Shown here: positions 19,016-28,213 of the stretch, piece by piece | How positions within the stretch are numbered: position 1 is the stretch's first letter | Layout: every line of letters begins with the position of its first letter | NCBI RefSeq assembly: GCF_000429005.1 | Contig: NZ_AUBA01000010.1 | Coordinates: 81,922 to 145,921, forward strand | Direction: 5' to 3' | From: Novosphingobium acidiphilum DSM 19966 | GTDB taxonomy: Bacteria; Pseudomonadota; Alphaproteobacteria; Sphingomonadales; Sphingomonadaceae | Length of the DNA: 64,000 nucleotides | The notes under the pieces: model-generated | Database searches by the model: none | What the model was told of the DNA's origin: nothing | What the model saw: only the letters and a program-made list of their open reading frames with translations | Made by a program: the position numbers and the translations under genes

Positions 19016-20155
19016 CTATTGTGACAGCAGCCATTCATGCAGCGATTGCAGGCATGCGCGGGCCAGCAGCTGCGATCGTTCGGGGCTCCAGCCTTGCGCG
19101 GCGCAGGGCAGGTCGTCGTTGTCCTTGAACGGCATTTCCAATGTCATCGCCACCGCGCCGAAGCGTTGCGCAACCTGGTTGGTCGACATTGTCAGGTTGG
19201 CGGTGCCGGGGCGCGCCTCGGGATAGCCATGGCGCGTCTGGAAATCGGGGGTGCGGCGTTCCAGGATGGTGCGGTACCGGCGGTACCCTGCGCCCTGGTC
19301 CTCGCGCCACGATGGGATGCCTTCGAAACCGGCGACAAACACGTGCGGGATCGCTTCATCGCCATGCACATCGATCGCGAAATCGACGCCGGTGGCATCC
19401 ATCGCGTCGCGGATCGCCAGCACTTCGGGTGATCGGTCGGCGGTGGGCGCATGCCATTCGCGGTTCAGGTTCACGCCGGCGGCATTGGTGCGCAGATGCC
19501 CGCGCACCGAACCATCGGGATTGGCATTGGGCACGATGTGAAACGTGCAGGCCTGGCGCAGCGCGCGGCCATGCGGATCGGCGGGGTCGGTCAACAGCGC
19601 CAGCGCGCCTTCCATCCACCATTCGGCCATCGATTCGCCGGGATGCTGGCGCGCATAAAGCCACACCGGTTTGGGGCCGTTGCCCAAAGTCAGGCAATCG
19701 ATCGGGCGGCCTTCGATGCTGTGCCCCAGCACGCGGTGCGCGACGCCGGGTTGCAACGCATGGCGCGCGATCAGATCCTGGTGCCGTTCCCACGAATAGG
19801 GCGCGAAATAGGCAAACCACACCAGATCGCCCGCCGGCCGGTGCCGGATGGTCAGTGTGCCGCCTTCGACGGCCGGGTCATAGTCGCTGTGCGTGCGGCC
19901 CCAGAACTGCCGATCTTCGCTGAAGGCGGCGCGATAGTTGTGCCACCCGCCGGGATAGGCGGCCGACGCCAGACCGGTCAGGCGCAAGGTCAGGTCGCGT
20001 CCGGCCGCACCCGCCACGCGGAAATGGAACCACTGGAAAAATTGCGAATGCGCATCGCGCCGGATGGCCAGGTGCGCGGTTGTGCCGTCGATCGACAGCA
20101 CTTCGATATTGCCGCTGTCAAACGCGGCGTCGATCAGGATCGGTTGGTCGGTCAT
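19016..20155 (-). CDS. M14-type zinc carboxypeptidase, cytosolic carboxypeptidase-like
   Basis: 379 residues from ATG 20155. An N-terminal beta-rich domain (1-about 130, with the WF-rich segment typical of cytosolic carboxypeptidase-like M14 proteins) precedes the catalytic domain: zinc ligands in HPGES (His 171, Glu 174) and DVHGDE (His 264), substrate-binding NPDGS and NLNREW, and the catalytic glutamate in LEMPF. There is no signal peptide, so it acts in the cytosol. The substrate is unknown; bacterial relatives are proposed to trim C-terminal residues. The longer open frame to 20260 has no support. Confidence 0.93.
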   Translation of the reverse strand: MTDQPILIDAAFDSGNIEVLSIDGTTAHLAIRRDAHSQFFQWFHFRVAGAAGRDLTLRLTGLASAAYPGGWHNYRAAFSEDRQFWGRTHSDYDPAVEGGTLTIRHRPAGDLVWFAYFAPYSWERHQDLIARHALQPGVAHRVLGHSIEGRPIDCLTLGNGPKPVWLYARQHPGESMAEWWMEGALALLTDPADPHGRALRQACTFHIVPNANPDGSVRGHLRTNAAGVNLNREWHAPTADRSPEVLAIRDAMDATGVDFAIDVHGDEAIPHVFVAGFEGIPSWREDQGAGYRRYRTILERRTPDFQTRHGYPEARPGTANLTMSTNQVAQRFGAVAMTLEMPFKDNDDLPCAAQGWSPERSQLLARACLQSLHEWLLSQ

Positions 20156-20192
20156 CGGGCGGTGATAGTCGCGACCGGTGCGCGGGGCAATG

Positions 20193-20984
20193 TTACTCGC
20201 CACCGCCCGCAGCAGGCGGCGCCAGTGGCGCGCCCGCCAAGGACTGCACCACTTTGCCATCGGGGAATTTGGCGAACAGCGCGGTGGCCAGGCGCGTGGC
20301 CATGCGCGTATCGTCCAGCCCGTTTTCTGTCATGCGCGCCTGACCCTGGGCATGGCCTTCCCACAGCACGCGGCGCGTGTCCTTGTCGCGGATGCGCACA
20401 TCGATACGCGTGGCAACGATCGCCTTGCGCGGTTTGGACAAGTCGATGAACAGGGCCCCGCCAAAGCCAGATCCGCGATTGCTGACCCCCATGCTGACTT
20501 CGCCGCTGACCGGCCGGTGCGGCGCTTCTTCGGGCACGACGATATCGTGACCGACGCTGACTTCGATCAGCTGCTGCGGATTGGCGGCATCGGCGGTGTC
20601 ATAGCCTTTGTTGGCCAGCTGATCGATCACTGCGGCTTCGTAGACCGGCAGTTTGTCGTCCAATGCCGGCATCGCGTTGGTGCCGGGCAGTTCGTCGGGC
20701 GCGGTTGCGGGCGGCGCAGGTGGCGCAGGCGGGGTGGTTTCCACCACCACGATCCGCCCTTTGCCCAGCGCGTCGCCGCCATCGGCGGCGCGGAAGGTTT
20801 CGACATCGATGCGTTTGCTGGGTTCGGCGTTGCCCTGTGTCACCACCCGCTGCGGCCCGTCGGGCCAGCCACTGCGCATCCCGCGCCCGCCCCAGCCGCC
20901 GGGATAGGACTGCGCGCATACCGGCACGGCCAGAACCAGTGCGATCACGGGGGACATCAGCAGCGTGGCACGGCGTGACAGCAT
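20193..20984 (-). CDS. Exported DUF4136-like protein
   Basis: 263 residues with a signal peptide ([26 protein letters not shown]). After a proline/alanine linker near residue 85-100, the C-terminal half resembles DUF4136-type periplasmic or lipoprotein domains: a repeating unit about the product of a locus ([14 protein letters not shown]), then [15 protein letters not shown] and a closing [14 protein letters not shown]. It lacks a lipobox cysteine at the right place (PVCAQS is a signal peptidase I-like site). It reads toward the M14 gene, 37 bp downstream. The domain call is from pattern only. Confidence 0.75.
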   Translation of the reverse strand: MLSRRATLLMSPVIALVLAVPVCAQSYPGGWGGRGMRSGWPDGPQRVVTQGNAEPSKRIDVETFRAADGGDALGKGRIVVVETTPPAPPAPPATAPDELPGTNAMPALDDKLPVYEAAVIDQLANKGYDTADAANPQQLIEVSVGHDIVVPEEAPHRPVSGEVSMGVSNRGSGFGGALFIDLSKPRKAIVATRIDVRIRDKDTRRVLWEGHAQGQARMTENGLDDTRMATRLATALFAKFPDGKVVQSLAGAPLAPPAAGGGE

Positions 20985-21120
20985 TGTTTGGCAATTCCTG
21001 AATGGGTTGGCCGACCCTAGGCCGGACCTTGCCCCACTACAACGGATGCTTAGGGGGATTCCTTCTATGGCGGCGGCTGCTAGGGCAATGCCCATCGGCC
21101 AGCAGGGGTGATTCGCGCGC

Positions 21121-22125
21121 ATGACCAAGGTTCCCGTACTTGTCACCGGTGGCGCAGGCTATATCGGCAGCCATGCTGTGCTCGCGCTGCGCGATGCCGG
21201 CTGGCCCGTGGCCGTGATCGACAATCTGACCACCGGGTTCCGCTTTGCCGTGCCCGAGGGCGTACCGTTGTATCAAGGCGATATTGCCGACGCAGACCTG
21301 CTGGCGCAGATCTTCGCCGAACAGGGCATTGGTGCGGTGATGCATTTTGCCGGATCGATCATCGTGCCCGAATCGGTCGAAAATCCGCTGAAATATTACG
21401 AAAACAACACCGCCAAAAGTCGATCGCTGATCGCTGCCGCGGTTGCGGCAGGTGTGCCGCATTTCATTTTCAGTTCGACCGCGGCGACCTACGGCATTCC
21501 CGAGACCTCTCCGGTGACCGAAGACAGCCCGAAACGGCCGATCAATCCCTACGGCATGTCAAAGCTGATGACCGAGATCATGCTGGGCGACACAGCGCGC
21601 GCGCATGCGATCAATTTCTGCGCGCTGCGCTATTTCAACGTGGCGGGCGCCGATCCGCAGGCGCGCACGGGCCAATCGACCGCGGGCGCGACGCACCTGA
21701 TCAAGGTCGCGGTGGAAGCCGCGCTGGGCAAACGCGAGGATGTGGCGGTGTTCGGCACCGATTTCGCCACGCCCGATGGCACCGGGGTGCGCGATTATAT
21801 CCATGTCAGCGATCTGGCCGCCGCACACGTGCTGGCACTTGAGGCGCTGATCGCCGATCCGCAGCGCTCGCTGACCATGAACTGCGGCTATGGCCAGGGC
21901 TTTTCGGTGCTCGACGTGCTCGATGCGGTGGACCGGGTGACCAACCTGACCATCCATCGCCGCATCGAAGGGCGCCGCGCGGGCGACCCCGACCAGTTGA
22001 TCTCCGACAACCGGCTGATCAAGGCCACGCTGCCCTGGGTGCCGCGCTATGCCGATCTCGATACGATCGTCGGCCATGCGCTGGCATGGGAACGGCGGTT
22101 GACCGAAATTCGCGGGGGATGTTGA
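21121..22125 (+). CDS. galE: UDP-glucose 4-epimerase
   Basis: Interconverts UDP-glucose and UDP-galactose for envelope polysaccharide. 334 residues of the extended SDR family: NAD loop GGAGYIGSH (10-18), SSTAATYG, catalytic YGMSK (Tyr-x3-Lys), RYFNVAGAD, and the C-terminal GRRAGDPDQL. AGGGGTGA lies upstream of ATG 21121. Divergent from the DUF4136-like gene. Phosphomannomutase at 13.5-15 kb would act in the same sugar-nucleotide network. Confidence 0.96.
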   Translation: MTKVPVLVTGGAGYIGSHAVLALRDAGWPVAVIDNLTTGFRFAVPEGVPLYQGDIADADLLAQIFAEQGIGAVMHFAGSIIVPESVENPLKYYENNTAKSRSLIAAAVAAGVPHFIFSSTAATYGIPETSPVTEDSPKRPINPYGMSKLMTEIMLGDTARAHAINFCALRYFNVAGADPQARTGQSTAGATHLIKVAVEAALGKREDVAVFGTDFATPDGTGVRDYIHVSDLAAAHVLALEALIADPQRSLTMNCGYGQGFSVLDVLDAVDRVTNLTIHRRIEGRRAGDPDQLISDNRLIKATLPWVPRYADLDTIVGHALAWERRLTEIRGGC

Positions 22126-22148
22126 CTTTCCACGGCGGCGCATATACC
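22122..22148 (+). promoter_or_regulatory. Candidate rpmJ promoter overlapping the galE stop
   Basis: TTGACT (22122-22127), a 15-bp spacer and TATACC (22143-22148), about 49 bp before rpmJ. The spacer is short, so the pairing is tentative; the -35 hexamer overlaps the galE stop codon. Confidence 0.4.
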
Positions 22149-22196
22149 CGCGCCACTCTGTTTTCGGCCCGGTCGCATCGGGCATAAGGATTCGTC

Positions 22197-22322
22197 ATGA
22201 AGATTCGCAACAGCCTGAAGTCGCTCAAGGACCGCCACCGCGACAACCGCGTGATCCGTCGTCGCGGCCGGACCTATGTGATCAACAAGACCCAGCGTCG
22301 TTTCAAGGCCCGCCAGGGCTGA
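22197..22322 (+). CDS. rpmJ: 50S ribosomal protein L36, type B (zinc-free)
   Basis: 41 residues, [14 protein letters not shown] at the start and basic to the end (RRFKARQG). It has no cysteines, so it is the C-minus paralogue, often called ykgO, which lacks the zinc ribbon and has the longer insert typical of the type B form. AAGGA sits seven bases before ATG 22197. Stand-alone rpmJ of this type is normal in alphaproteobacteria. A terminator hairpin follows. Confidence 0.96.
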   Translation: MKIRNSLKSLKDRHRDNRVIRRRGRTYVINKTQRRFKARQG

Positions 22323-22369
22323 CGCGATGCGCCCCGCAGGCGGGGTGCAACCGGGTTACGGTATCTGAC

Positions 22370-22395
22370 AAACCCTCGCCCCGCGGCGGGGGTTT
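22370..22395 (+). terminator. Terminator-like hairpin behind rpmJ
   Basis: Stem AAACCCTCGCC (22370-22380) with GGCGGGGGTTT (22385-22395), one T-G pair, 4-nt loop. Only a short T-run follows. A smaller hairpin (22332-22345) precedes it. Confidence 0.6.
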
Positions 22396-22416
22396 CGTCA
22401 TTTGGGGGATGCGATC

Positions 22417-23028
22417 ATGGCCGCCATCGATGCCGTGGTGTGGGATATCGGCCGTGTGCTGGTGCAATGGGATTTCGCCCGCATCTGGCACGATGTCATC
22501 CCCGATCCCGCCGAACGCGCGCGCTTTACCACCACCGTCGTCAGCGAAGCCTGGCACGCCCGCCATGACGAAGGGGTGTCGATGGACGATCTCATCGCCG
22601 AGGCGGCGGCTGCGCACCCCGACCATCGCGCCTGGATCGAACGCTATCGCACGCATTGGCTGCTGTCGGTGCCGGGGCCGATCGCGGGCACGCATCGCCT
22701 GGTGGAACGGCTGGCCGCACGCGGCGTGCCGCAATATGCAATCACCAATTTCGGCGCCGAATCGTTTGCGCTGTTCCGCCCGACCTATCCGATTTTGAAC
22801 CACATGCGCGACATCGTGGTGTCGGGCACCGAACGCCTGATCAAGCCCGATGCGGCGATCTTCCACCTGGCCGCCAGGCGATTCGGCTGCGAGCCCGCAC
22901 GCATGCTGTTCATCGACGACAACGCCGCCAATGTTGCTGCGGCGCGCGATCTTGGCTGGCAGGTGCACTGGTTCACGGGCGATGCGGCGGCGCTTGAGGC
23001 GGATCTGGTGGCGCGCGCGCTGCTTTAG
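22417..23028 (+). CDS. HAD family hydrolase
   Basis: 203 residues from ATG 22417, with GGGGGA nine bases upstream. HAD motifs: WDIGRVL (nucleophile Asp 10), TNFGAES (motif II Thr), GTERLIKPDAAIF (motif III Lys), and FIDDNAANV (motif IV). The pattern 'D-x-G-x-V' and the helical cap resemble the YihX/haloacid-dehalogenase-like subgroup, which dephosphorylates sugar phosphates such as glucose-1-phosphate. The exact substrate cannot be read from sequence. Confidence 0.93.
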   Translation: MAAIDAVVWDIGRVLVQWDFARIWHDVIPDPAERARFTTTVVSEAWHARHDEGVSMDDLIAEAAAAHPDHRAWIERYRTHWLLSVPGPIAGTHRLVERLAARGVPQYAITNFGAESFALFRPTYPILNHMRDIVVSGTERLIKPDAAIFHLAARRFGCEPARMLFIDDNAANVAAARDLGWQVHWFTGDAAALEADLVARALL

Positions 23029-23040
23029 GCGGGCGTGCGC

Positions 23041-23166
23041 TCAATGCAGGCAATTGTTGGCCTGCAATTCGGCCAGGAACGATGCCCATTGCTTGTTGCG
23101 CAGATCGGCGATCCGCCGACACGTGGCCGTTGTATAGGTATAACAGGCGACACAAGTCCCGCTCAT
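23041..23166 (-). CDS. Possible 41-residue remnant or small protein
   Basis: ATG 23164-23166 to TGA 23041-23043 encodes 41 residues: four cysteines overall, then an amphipathic helix (RRIADLRNKQWASFLAEL) and a QANNCLH end. The start codon falls inside the interspersed repeat at 23160-23188, so either the repeat supplied a new start or the real N-terminus was lost. I do not recognise the family. It could be the 3' end of an interrupted gene. Confidence 0.35.
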   Translation of the reverse strand: MSGTCVACYTYTTATCRRIADLRNKQWASFLAELQANNCLH

Positions 23167-23188
23167 CCTGAGCTTGTCGAAGGATGCG
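23160..23188 (+). repeat. Sphingomonad interspersed repeat, copy A
   Basis: 29-bp unit containing CATCCTGAGC and GTCGAAGGATG, itself a partial palindrome (CATCCT/AGGATG). In translated frames it gives HPELVEG or LRQAQDER, a signature I know from many sphingomonad genomes. Copy B lies inverted at 23358-23386 with 2 mismatches. Confidence 0.8.
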
Positions 23189-23357
23189 CGCGACCTTCGC
23201 CCAATAGGCCATCACGGTTGTCGGCTGCGCACGCGTCGTCGCGTGTCGGAAATGCTTCGCACCAGACGAGATGCACCGGCCGCCGCGCGGCGGTGTACCT
23301 GCCAACCACGCCCTGCTGATGTTGGGCGAGGCGTGCGCTGAAATTGTCGGTGTGCCC
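23189..23357 (-). pseudogene. Decayed GIY-YIG nuclease fragment between inverted repeats
   Basis: On the minus strand the frame reads GHTDNFSARLAQHQQG, then GRYTAARRPVHLVW and EAFPTRDDACAAD, which match the middle of short (about 90-residue) GIY-YIG family proteins (usually YTGHTDNLERRLAEH.. and YTARRRPVRLVW). The N-terminal GIY strand and the C-terminal KGWSRAKK region are missing: each end runs into a copy of the repeat. There is no start or ribosome site. I treat it as a relic; short GIY-YIG proteins of this kind are often duplicated in sphingomonads. Confidence 0.6.
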
Positions 23358-23386
23358 CGCATCCTTCGACACGCTCAGGATGGGCG
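23358..23386 (-). repeat. Sphingomonad interspersed repeat, copy B (inverted)
   Basis: 29-bp unit in inverted orientation relative to copy A (27 of 29 positions match). It lies 10 bp from the pgeF stop codon at 23397. The two copies bracket the GIY-YIG remnant. Confidence 0.8.
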
Positions 23387-23396
23387 AGGTTTGTGT

Positions 23397-24197
23397 TCAT
23401 GTTCCAGAATTTGGCACACTTGCGTGCGGCACGCATACCTTCAGCCCGATCAGCGAAATTTCGCGGCCGTAGCCCGGCTCGCCGTGGTGCGTGGCGCGGC
23501 GGAACGAGAAGAACCGGTCGGGCTGGCTGTAGGTGTCCTGGCCCAGCAGGCCGATCGTGCCCACGCCCGCCGCGCGCAGGCGGGCGGCGACATAGCCTTC
23601 CAGATCGAACCACGCATGGCGGGCGCGACCGGCGCGGAAAAAGCCGGTGTTGGCGGGGTCAGCCTCGACAAAGCGGCGCTCGAAGGTGTCGTCCACTTCA
23701 TAGCTTTTCTGCGCGATGCACGGGCCGACGACCGCGGCGATATCCTGTCGCCGCGCGCCAAGCGCCTCCATCGCGGCCACGGTGGCATCGGTCACGCCGT
23801 GGAAAGCGCCTTTCCATCCGGCATGCGCCGCGCCGATCACGCCGGCGCGCGCGTCGTGGAACAGCACCGGGGCGCAATCGGCGGTCAGAATGCCCAGCAC
23901 CACGCCGGGCCGATCGGTCACCAGCGCATCGGCGGGCGGGCGTTCGGCTTCGGGCCAGGGCGCGGTCACGGTGACCACATCGGACGAATGGGTCTGGTAT
24001 GTGCAGACCAGCGCGGCGCCGGGCAGCACGGCAGACACCGCAAGCGCGCGGTTTTGCGCGGTGGCCCCGGGATCATCCTCGCTGCCCCAGCCGACATTCA
24101 GCCCGGCATGAATGCCGCCGCTGACCCCGCCGCGTCGGCCCAGAAAGCCATGGGCGGCGCCCGCCAGCGCGCGATGCTGCAGAACCTCGACGCTCAT
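23397..24197 (-). CDS. pgeF: Peptidoglycan editing factor / purine nucleoside phosphorylase-like (YfiH family)
   Basis: 266 residues of the DUF152 / multicopper-oxidase-like (laccase domain) family. Metal-site motifs are QTHSSDV, LTADCAPVLF and AAHAGWKGAF. E. coli YfiH (PgeF) removes L-Ser-containing errors in peptidoglycan precursors; human FAMIN and others act on purine nucleosides. The protein should end near GREISLIGL, but here a 14-residue tail (KVCVPHASVPNSGT) runs toward the repeat cluster. ATG 24197 overlaps the pepN stop (ATGA). Confidence 0.93.
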   Translation of the reverse strand: MSVEVLQHRALAGAAHGFLGRRGGVSGGIHAGLNVGWGSEDDPGATAQNRALAVSAVLPGAALVCTYQTHSSDVVTVTAPWPEAERPPADALVTDRPGVVLGILTADCAPVLFHDARAGVIGAAHAGWKGAFHGVTDATVAAMEALGARRQDIAAVVGPCIAQKSYEVDDTFERRFVEADPANTGFFRAGRARHAWFDLEGYVAARLRAAGVGTIGLLGQDTYSQPDRFFSFRRATHHGEPGYGREISLIGLKVCVPHASVPNSGT

Positions 24198-26809
24198 CCG
24201 TTCAGGCTCTTGCCCACTTGTTCGCGCACATCGCGCGACAGCGTCGGCACCGCAGCGATCCGTTCCAGCTCGGCGCGCATCAGCGCGGCGCGCGCCGGCT
24301 CGATCTTGCGCCAGCGGCCCAGCGGCGGCACAAACCGTGCCGCGACATTGCCGTTGATCGGATCAAGCGCGAGGATCAGATCGGCAATCAGGCGATAGCC
24401 TTCGCCGTCGGGGTCATGAAACGCAGCGGTGTTGGCGGCAAACGCCATGTACAGCGCGCGCACCCGGTTGGGATTGGTCAGCGTGAAATCGGCGTGGTGC
24501 GCCAAGGCCTTGGTATGGTCGATCGCGCCGGGGTTCAGCGATCCGGCCTGCAACGAAAACCACTTGTCGATTACCAGCGGATTGTCGGCAAACCGGTCGT
24601 GGAAATCGGCCAGAGCGGCATCGCGCTCGGGTCCGTCAAGCCCGCACAGCACCATCAGCGCGCCCTGCCGGTCGGTCATGTTGTCGGCCGTGCGGTATTG
24701 CGCGGCGGCGCGGCGGATCGCCTCGGCCGGATCGGCCGGCGCAAGATAGACCAGCGCCTGCGTCTTCAGTTTGCGCGCGCCGCGTGCGGCGGCATCCAGG
24801 CCATAGGCGACCGCGCTCGTGCGATCGTGCAGGGCATGCCACTGGCTGGCAAGCGTCGTGCCCAGCCAGGCCTTCAGCGCTTCGCGCTCGGCGCGCACGC
24901 GGGTGGGATCGACGGGGCTCAGCTGTTCGGCAAGATAGGCTTCGCCAGGCAGGATCACGAGTTCGCCGCGCATCAGGTCGTCAAGCGCCGGATCGGCCAG
25001 AATTGCCGCCATCGCCTCGCCAATGGACGCACGCCCCAAATCGCGGGCCGCATCGGACAGCTGGTCGGTGATCGCCGCCACCAGGTGCTGCACCACCAGC
25101 TGCTGCATCGCCTCGTAGCGGGCAAATGGATCATCGTCGTGCGCGGCCAGAAACACCAGGTCGGCATCGGGCGTCGGATTGTTGATCGCCACGGGTGCGG
25201 AAAAGCCGCGATTGATCGACAGCACCGGACGGCTGGCATGGCCGGTGAAGGCAAAGCTCTGTTGCGCCTGCGTCAGCACCAGCAGATGTTCGCCGGCATG
25301 GCGCCCGGTTGCGGGATCGAACAGCGCAGTGCGCAGCGGGATCACCATCGGCTGTTTGTCGGTCTGCCCGGGGGTGGGCGGCACCGTCTGTTTCAGCGTC
25401 AGTGTGACAGTATCGCCCGCATGGCTCAGCGCGACATCGACGCGCGGGGTGCCTGCCTGTTCATACCACCGGCGGAACTGCGTCAGGTCCAGACCTGCGC
25501 CATCTTCGATGGACTTGACGAAATCTTCGCACGTGGCCGCCTGGCCATCGTGCCGGTCAAAATAGAGATCGGTGCCCTGGCGAAACCGTTCGGGGCCCGC
25601 CAGCACGGTCATCATGCGGATCACCTCGGCCCCCTTGTTGTAGACCGTGGCGGTGTAGAAATTGCTGATTTCCTGATAGGAATCGGGTCGGATCGGGTGG
25701 GCCAGCGGCCCTGAATCCTCGGGAAACTGCGCCGCGCGCAAAATGCGCACATCCTCGATGCGTTTGACCGGGGGCGATCCGTGATCGGCGCTGAACTGCT
25801 GATCGCGCAGCACGGTAAAGCCTTCTTTCAGCGACAGCTGGAACCAGTCGCGGCAGGTGACCCGGTTGCCTGACCAGTTGTGGAAATATTCGTGCGCCAC
25901 CACGCCTTCGACCGCATCGTAATCGCCGTCGTTGGCGGTTTCCGGATCGGCCAGGATATACCGGGTGTTGAAGATGTTCAGCCCTTTGTTTTCCATCGCC
26001 CCGGCGTTGAAATCGGACACCGCGACGATGTTGAACACATCCAGATCGTATTCACGACCATAGACCGCTTCGTCCCACGCCATCGAGGCGATCAGGCTGC
26101 GCATGGCATGGCCGGTGCGGGTTTCATCGCCCGGACGGACCCAGATCGCCAGATCGACCGTGCGGCCGCCTTGCGTGACAAACCGGTCGCGGCTGGCAAC
26201 CAGCGTGCCGGCGACCAGCGCGAACAGATACGAAGGCTTGGGCCAGGGATCGTTCCATTGCGCCCAGTGCGTGCCGTCGGGGTTCTTGCCCTGCGCCACC
26301 GGATCGCCGTTCGACAACAGCACCGGAAATTGCGCGGCATCGCCGGTCATGCGCACGCCATAGCGGCTGAGTACGTCGGGTCGGTCGGGGAAAAAGGTGA
26401 TGCGGCGGAAACCCTCGGCCTCGCACTGGGTGCACAGCAATCCGCCCGAGGCATACAGGCCCGACAATTGCGTGTTGGCAACCGGGTTGATCACGGTTTC
26501 GATGGCCACGGTGTGCCGGTCGCCGGGCAGGGTGATCACCAGATCGTTGCCATCCATGGCCCAGGCATTGTGCGCATGGCCATCGACCGTCAGACCCGCC
26601 ACCGCGATGCCGTCACCGTTCAGCCGCAAGGGTGCGCCTGCGGCCTGTCGGGTGACAGTCAAAGTGGACCGCACGCGAGTCGAATCGAGCGACAGGGCAA
26701 AGTCTAGATCGATCGTCGGCACCAGCCACGCGGGCGGCTGGTAATCCAGCCTGCGGATGACCGGGGGGTGATCGGGCGAGGCGACGGGGGCGCTGGACAT
26801 GTCGTTCAT
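24194..26809 (-). CDS. pepN: Aminopeptidase N (M1 family)
   Basis: Broad-specificity zinc aminopeptidase of the cytosol. 871 residues, almost the E. coli PepN length (870). Motifs: exopeptidase GAMEN (270-274), HEYFH with the zinc histidines (306-310), and the third ligand in KEG (Glu 329). The C-terminal half holds the DUF3458 and helical ARM-repeat-like domains. I start at ATG 26809 (MNDMSSAP); the frame extends upstream to 27013 without support. pgeF is coupled at its 3' end. Divergent from the M48 gene. Confidence 0.96.
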   Translation of the reverse strand: MNDMSSAPVASPDHPPVIRRLDYQPPAWLVPTIDLDFALSLDSTRVRSTLTVTRQAAGAPLRLNGDGIAVAGLTVDGHAHNAWAMDGNDLVITLPGDRHTVAIETVINPVANTQLSGLYASGGLLCTQCEAEGFRRITFFPDRPDVLSRYGVRMTGDAAQFPVLLSNGDPVAQGKNPDGTHWAQWNDPWPKPSYLFALVAGTLVASRDRFVTQGGRTVDLAIWVRPGDETRTGHAMRSLIASMAWDEAVYGREYDLDVFNIVAVSDFNAGAMENKGLNIFNTRYILADPETANDGDYDAVEGVVAHEYFHNWSGNRVTCRDWFQLSLKEGFTVLRDQQFSADHGSPPVKRIEDVRILRAAQFPEDSGPLAHPIRPDSYQEISNFYTATVYNKGAEVIRMMTVLAGPERFRQGTDLYFDRHDGQAATCEDFVKSIEDGAGLDLTQFRRWYEQAGTPRVDVALSHAGDTVTLTLKQTVPPTPGQTDKQPMVIPLRTALFDPATGRHAGEHLLVLTQAQQSFAFTGHASRPVLSINRGFSAPVAINNPTPDADLVFLAAHDDDPFARYEAMQQLVVQHLVAAITDQLSDAARDLGRASIGEAMAAILADPALDDLMRGELVILPGEAYLAEQLSPVDPTRVRAEREALKAWLGTTLASQWHALHDRTSAVAYGLDAAARGARKLKTQALVYLAPADPAEAIRRAAAQYRTADNMTDRQGALMVLCGLDGPERDAALADFHDRFADNPLVIDKWFSLQAGSLNPGAIDHTKALAHHADFTLTNPNRVRALYMAFAANTAAFHDPDGEGYRLIADLILALDPINGNVAARFVPPLGRWRKIEPARAALMRAELERIAAVPTLSRDVREQVGKSLNG

Positions 26810-26929
26810 GCGGCCAATGTAGGGACTCCGGGCGCCGGGGCCAATGGCCAAACCGCGTTTCGGGCTTGACTCGTGCCCTGCCGCGCCCGCACGCAGCGCG
26901 CTGGGGTCGAACGGTTCGGGGTTTAAGCG

Positions 26930-28213
26930 ATGCGGGTGTGGGCGATGATGATGACGGGCCTTGCCATGTTGGCCCCGTCGCTGGCGCGCGCCGCGCCGTT
27001 TGATGTCGATCATGCCACTGCGCTGTATCTTGCCGTGTTAAGCCCCGCCGCGCGTGCACGATCGGATGCCTATTTCGATGGTGCCATCTGGCTGAACATG
27101 GTTTCCACCATCGTCACGTTGCTGATCTGCTGGCTGATCGCGCGCAGCGGCGTGCTGGTGCGGGTGCGCGACCGGATGCGGCGTGGCGGATGGCGACCCT
27201 GGACAATCATGCTGTCGATTGCGGCGCTGTTCCTGCTGTGTCTGACCCTGCTGAACCTGCCCTGGTCGATCTATGTCGATTTCTGGCGCGAACGCCGCTT
27301 CGGCCTGATGAACCAAAGCTTTTTCGGTTGGCTGGGCGATCAGGTGGTGGTCACGCTGCTGACCGTGGTGCTGGGCGCGGTCCTGCTGACGGTGATCAAT
27401 CTGGTCATCCGCAGCTTTCCCCGCAGCTGGTGGCTGGTCGGCACGGCAGTGGTTGCAGCGATGCTGGCGCTGTTTGCGCTGATCACCCCGGTGTTCATCA
27501 CCCCGCTGTTCAATACCTATGGCGAATTGCCGGCCGGCGCCTTGCGCGATCGGATCGAGGCGATGGCGGCGGCCAACCATATTCCCGCCGATCATATCTA
27601 TGTGTTCAACGCCTCGCGCCAAAGCGACCGGATCTCGGCCAATGTTTCGGGCCTGGGGCCCACGGTGCGGATCAGCCTGACCGACAATCTGGTCAGGGGC
27701 ACCAGCGTGCCGGTGGCGGCGGCGGTGGTGGGCCATGAAATGGGCCATTACGTGCTGGGCCATGTCTGGGTCGGCATCGCCGGCCTGGCGCTGGTCCTGG
27801 GACTGGAATTCTGGCTGCTGTCGTGGATCGGTCCGCGTGCCATCATCTGGGGCGGCCGGCGACGCACGGTACGCGGGCTGGACGATCCGGCGGCGCTGCC
27901 CGTGCTGGTGGGCGGGATGACCGCGTTGTCGCTGCTGTTCATGCCGGTGGTCAACACGCTGACCCGCAGGACCGAAAGCGCGGCCGATGCGTTTGGCCTC
28001 GACACCGCGCGCGAACCCGACGGCTTTGCGCTCGCCGCGATGAAGCTGTCGACCTATCGCAAGATCGCGCCCTCCGCGCTGGAAGAGGCGTTGTTCTTCG
28101 ACCATCCCTCGGGCCGCACGCGGGTGCACGCGGCGATGCAGTGGAAGATGGACCATGTGCCCGGGGCGACCGAAGTCACGCCGCCGCCGCTGCCCGATCC
28201 CAAAGGCCCCTGA
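26930..28213 (+). CDS. M48 family metallopeptidase, Ste24-like
   Basis: 427 residues: a hydrophobic N-terminus (possibly a signal anchor), several membrane helices (about 52-72, 90-112, 137-162, 168-192), then the zinc site HEMGH (269-273) and a third ligand in RTESAADAFG. It resembles the eukaryotic CAAX protease Ste24 more than HtpX: the zinc site precedes two further membrane helices (about 278-298 and 320-340). Bacterial members degrade or process membrane proteins. Its stop overlaps the next ATG by 1 bp (TGATG), so translation is coupled. Confidence 0.94.
   Translation: MRVWAMMMTGLAMLAPSLARAAPFDVDHATALYLAVLSPAARARSDAYFDGAIWLNMVSTIVTLLICWLIARSGVLVRVRDRMRRGGWRPWTIMLSIAALFLLCLTLLNLPWSIYVDFWRERRFGLMNQSFFGWLGDQVVVTLLTVVLGAVLLTVINLVIRSFPRSWWLVGTAVVAAMLALFALITPVFITPLFNTYGELPAGALRDRIEAMAAANHIPADHIYVFNASRQSDRISANVSGLGPTVRISLTDNLVRGTSVPVAAAVVGHEMGHYVLGHVWVGIAGLALVLGLEFWLLSWIGPRAIIWGGRRRTVRGLDDPAALPVLVGGMTALSLLFMPVVNTLTRRTESAADAFGLDTAREPDGFALAAMKLSTYRKIAPSALEEALFFDHPSGRTRVHAAMQWKMDHVPGATEVTPPPLPDPKGP

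Noticed and set aside
26863..26890. TTGACT as a promoter for the M48 gene
   Set aside because: At 17 bp the -10 would be GCACGC, which is not credible.
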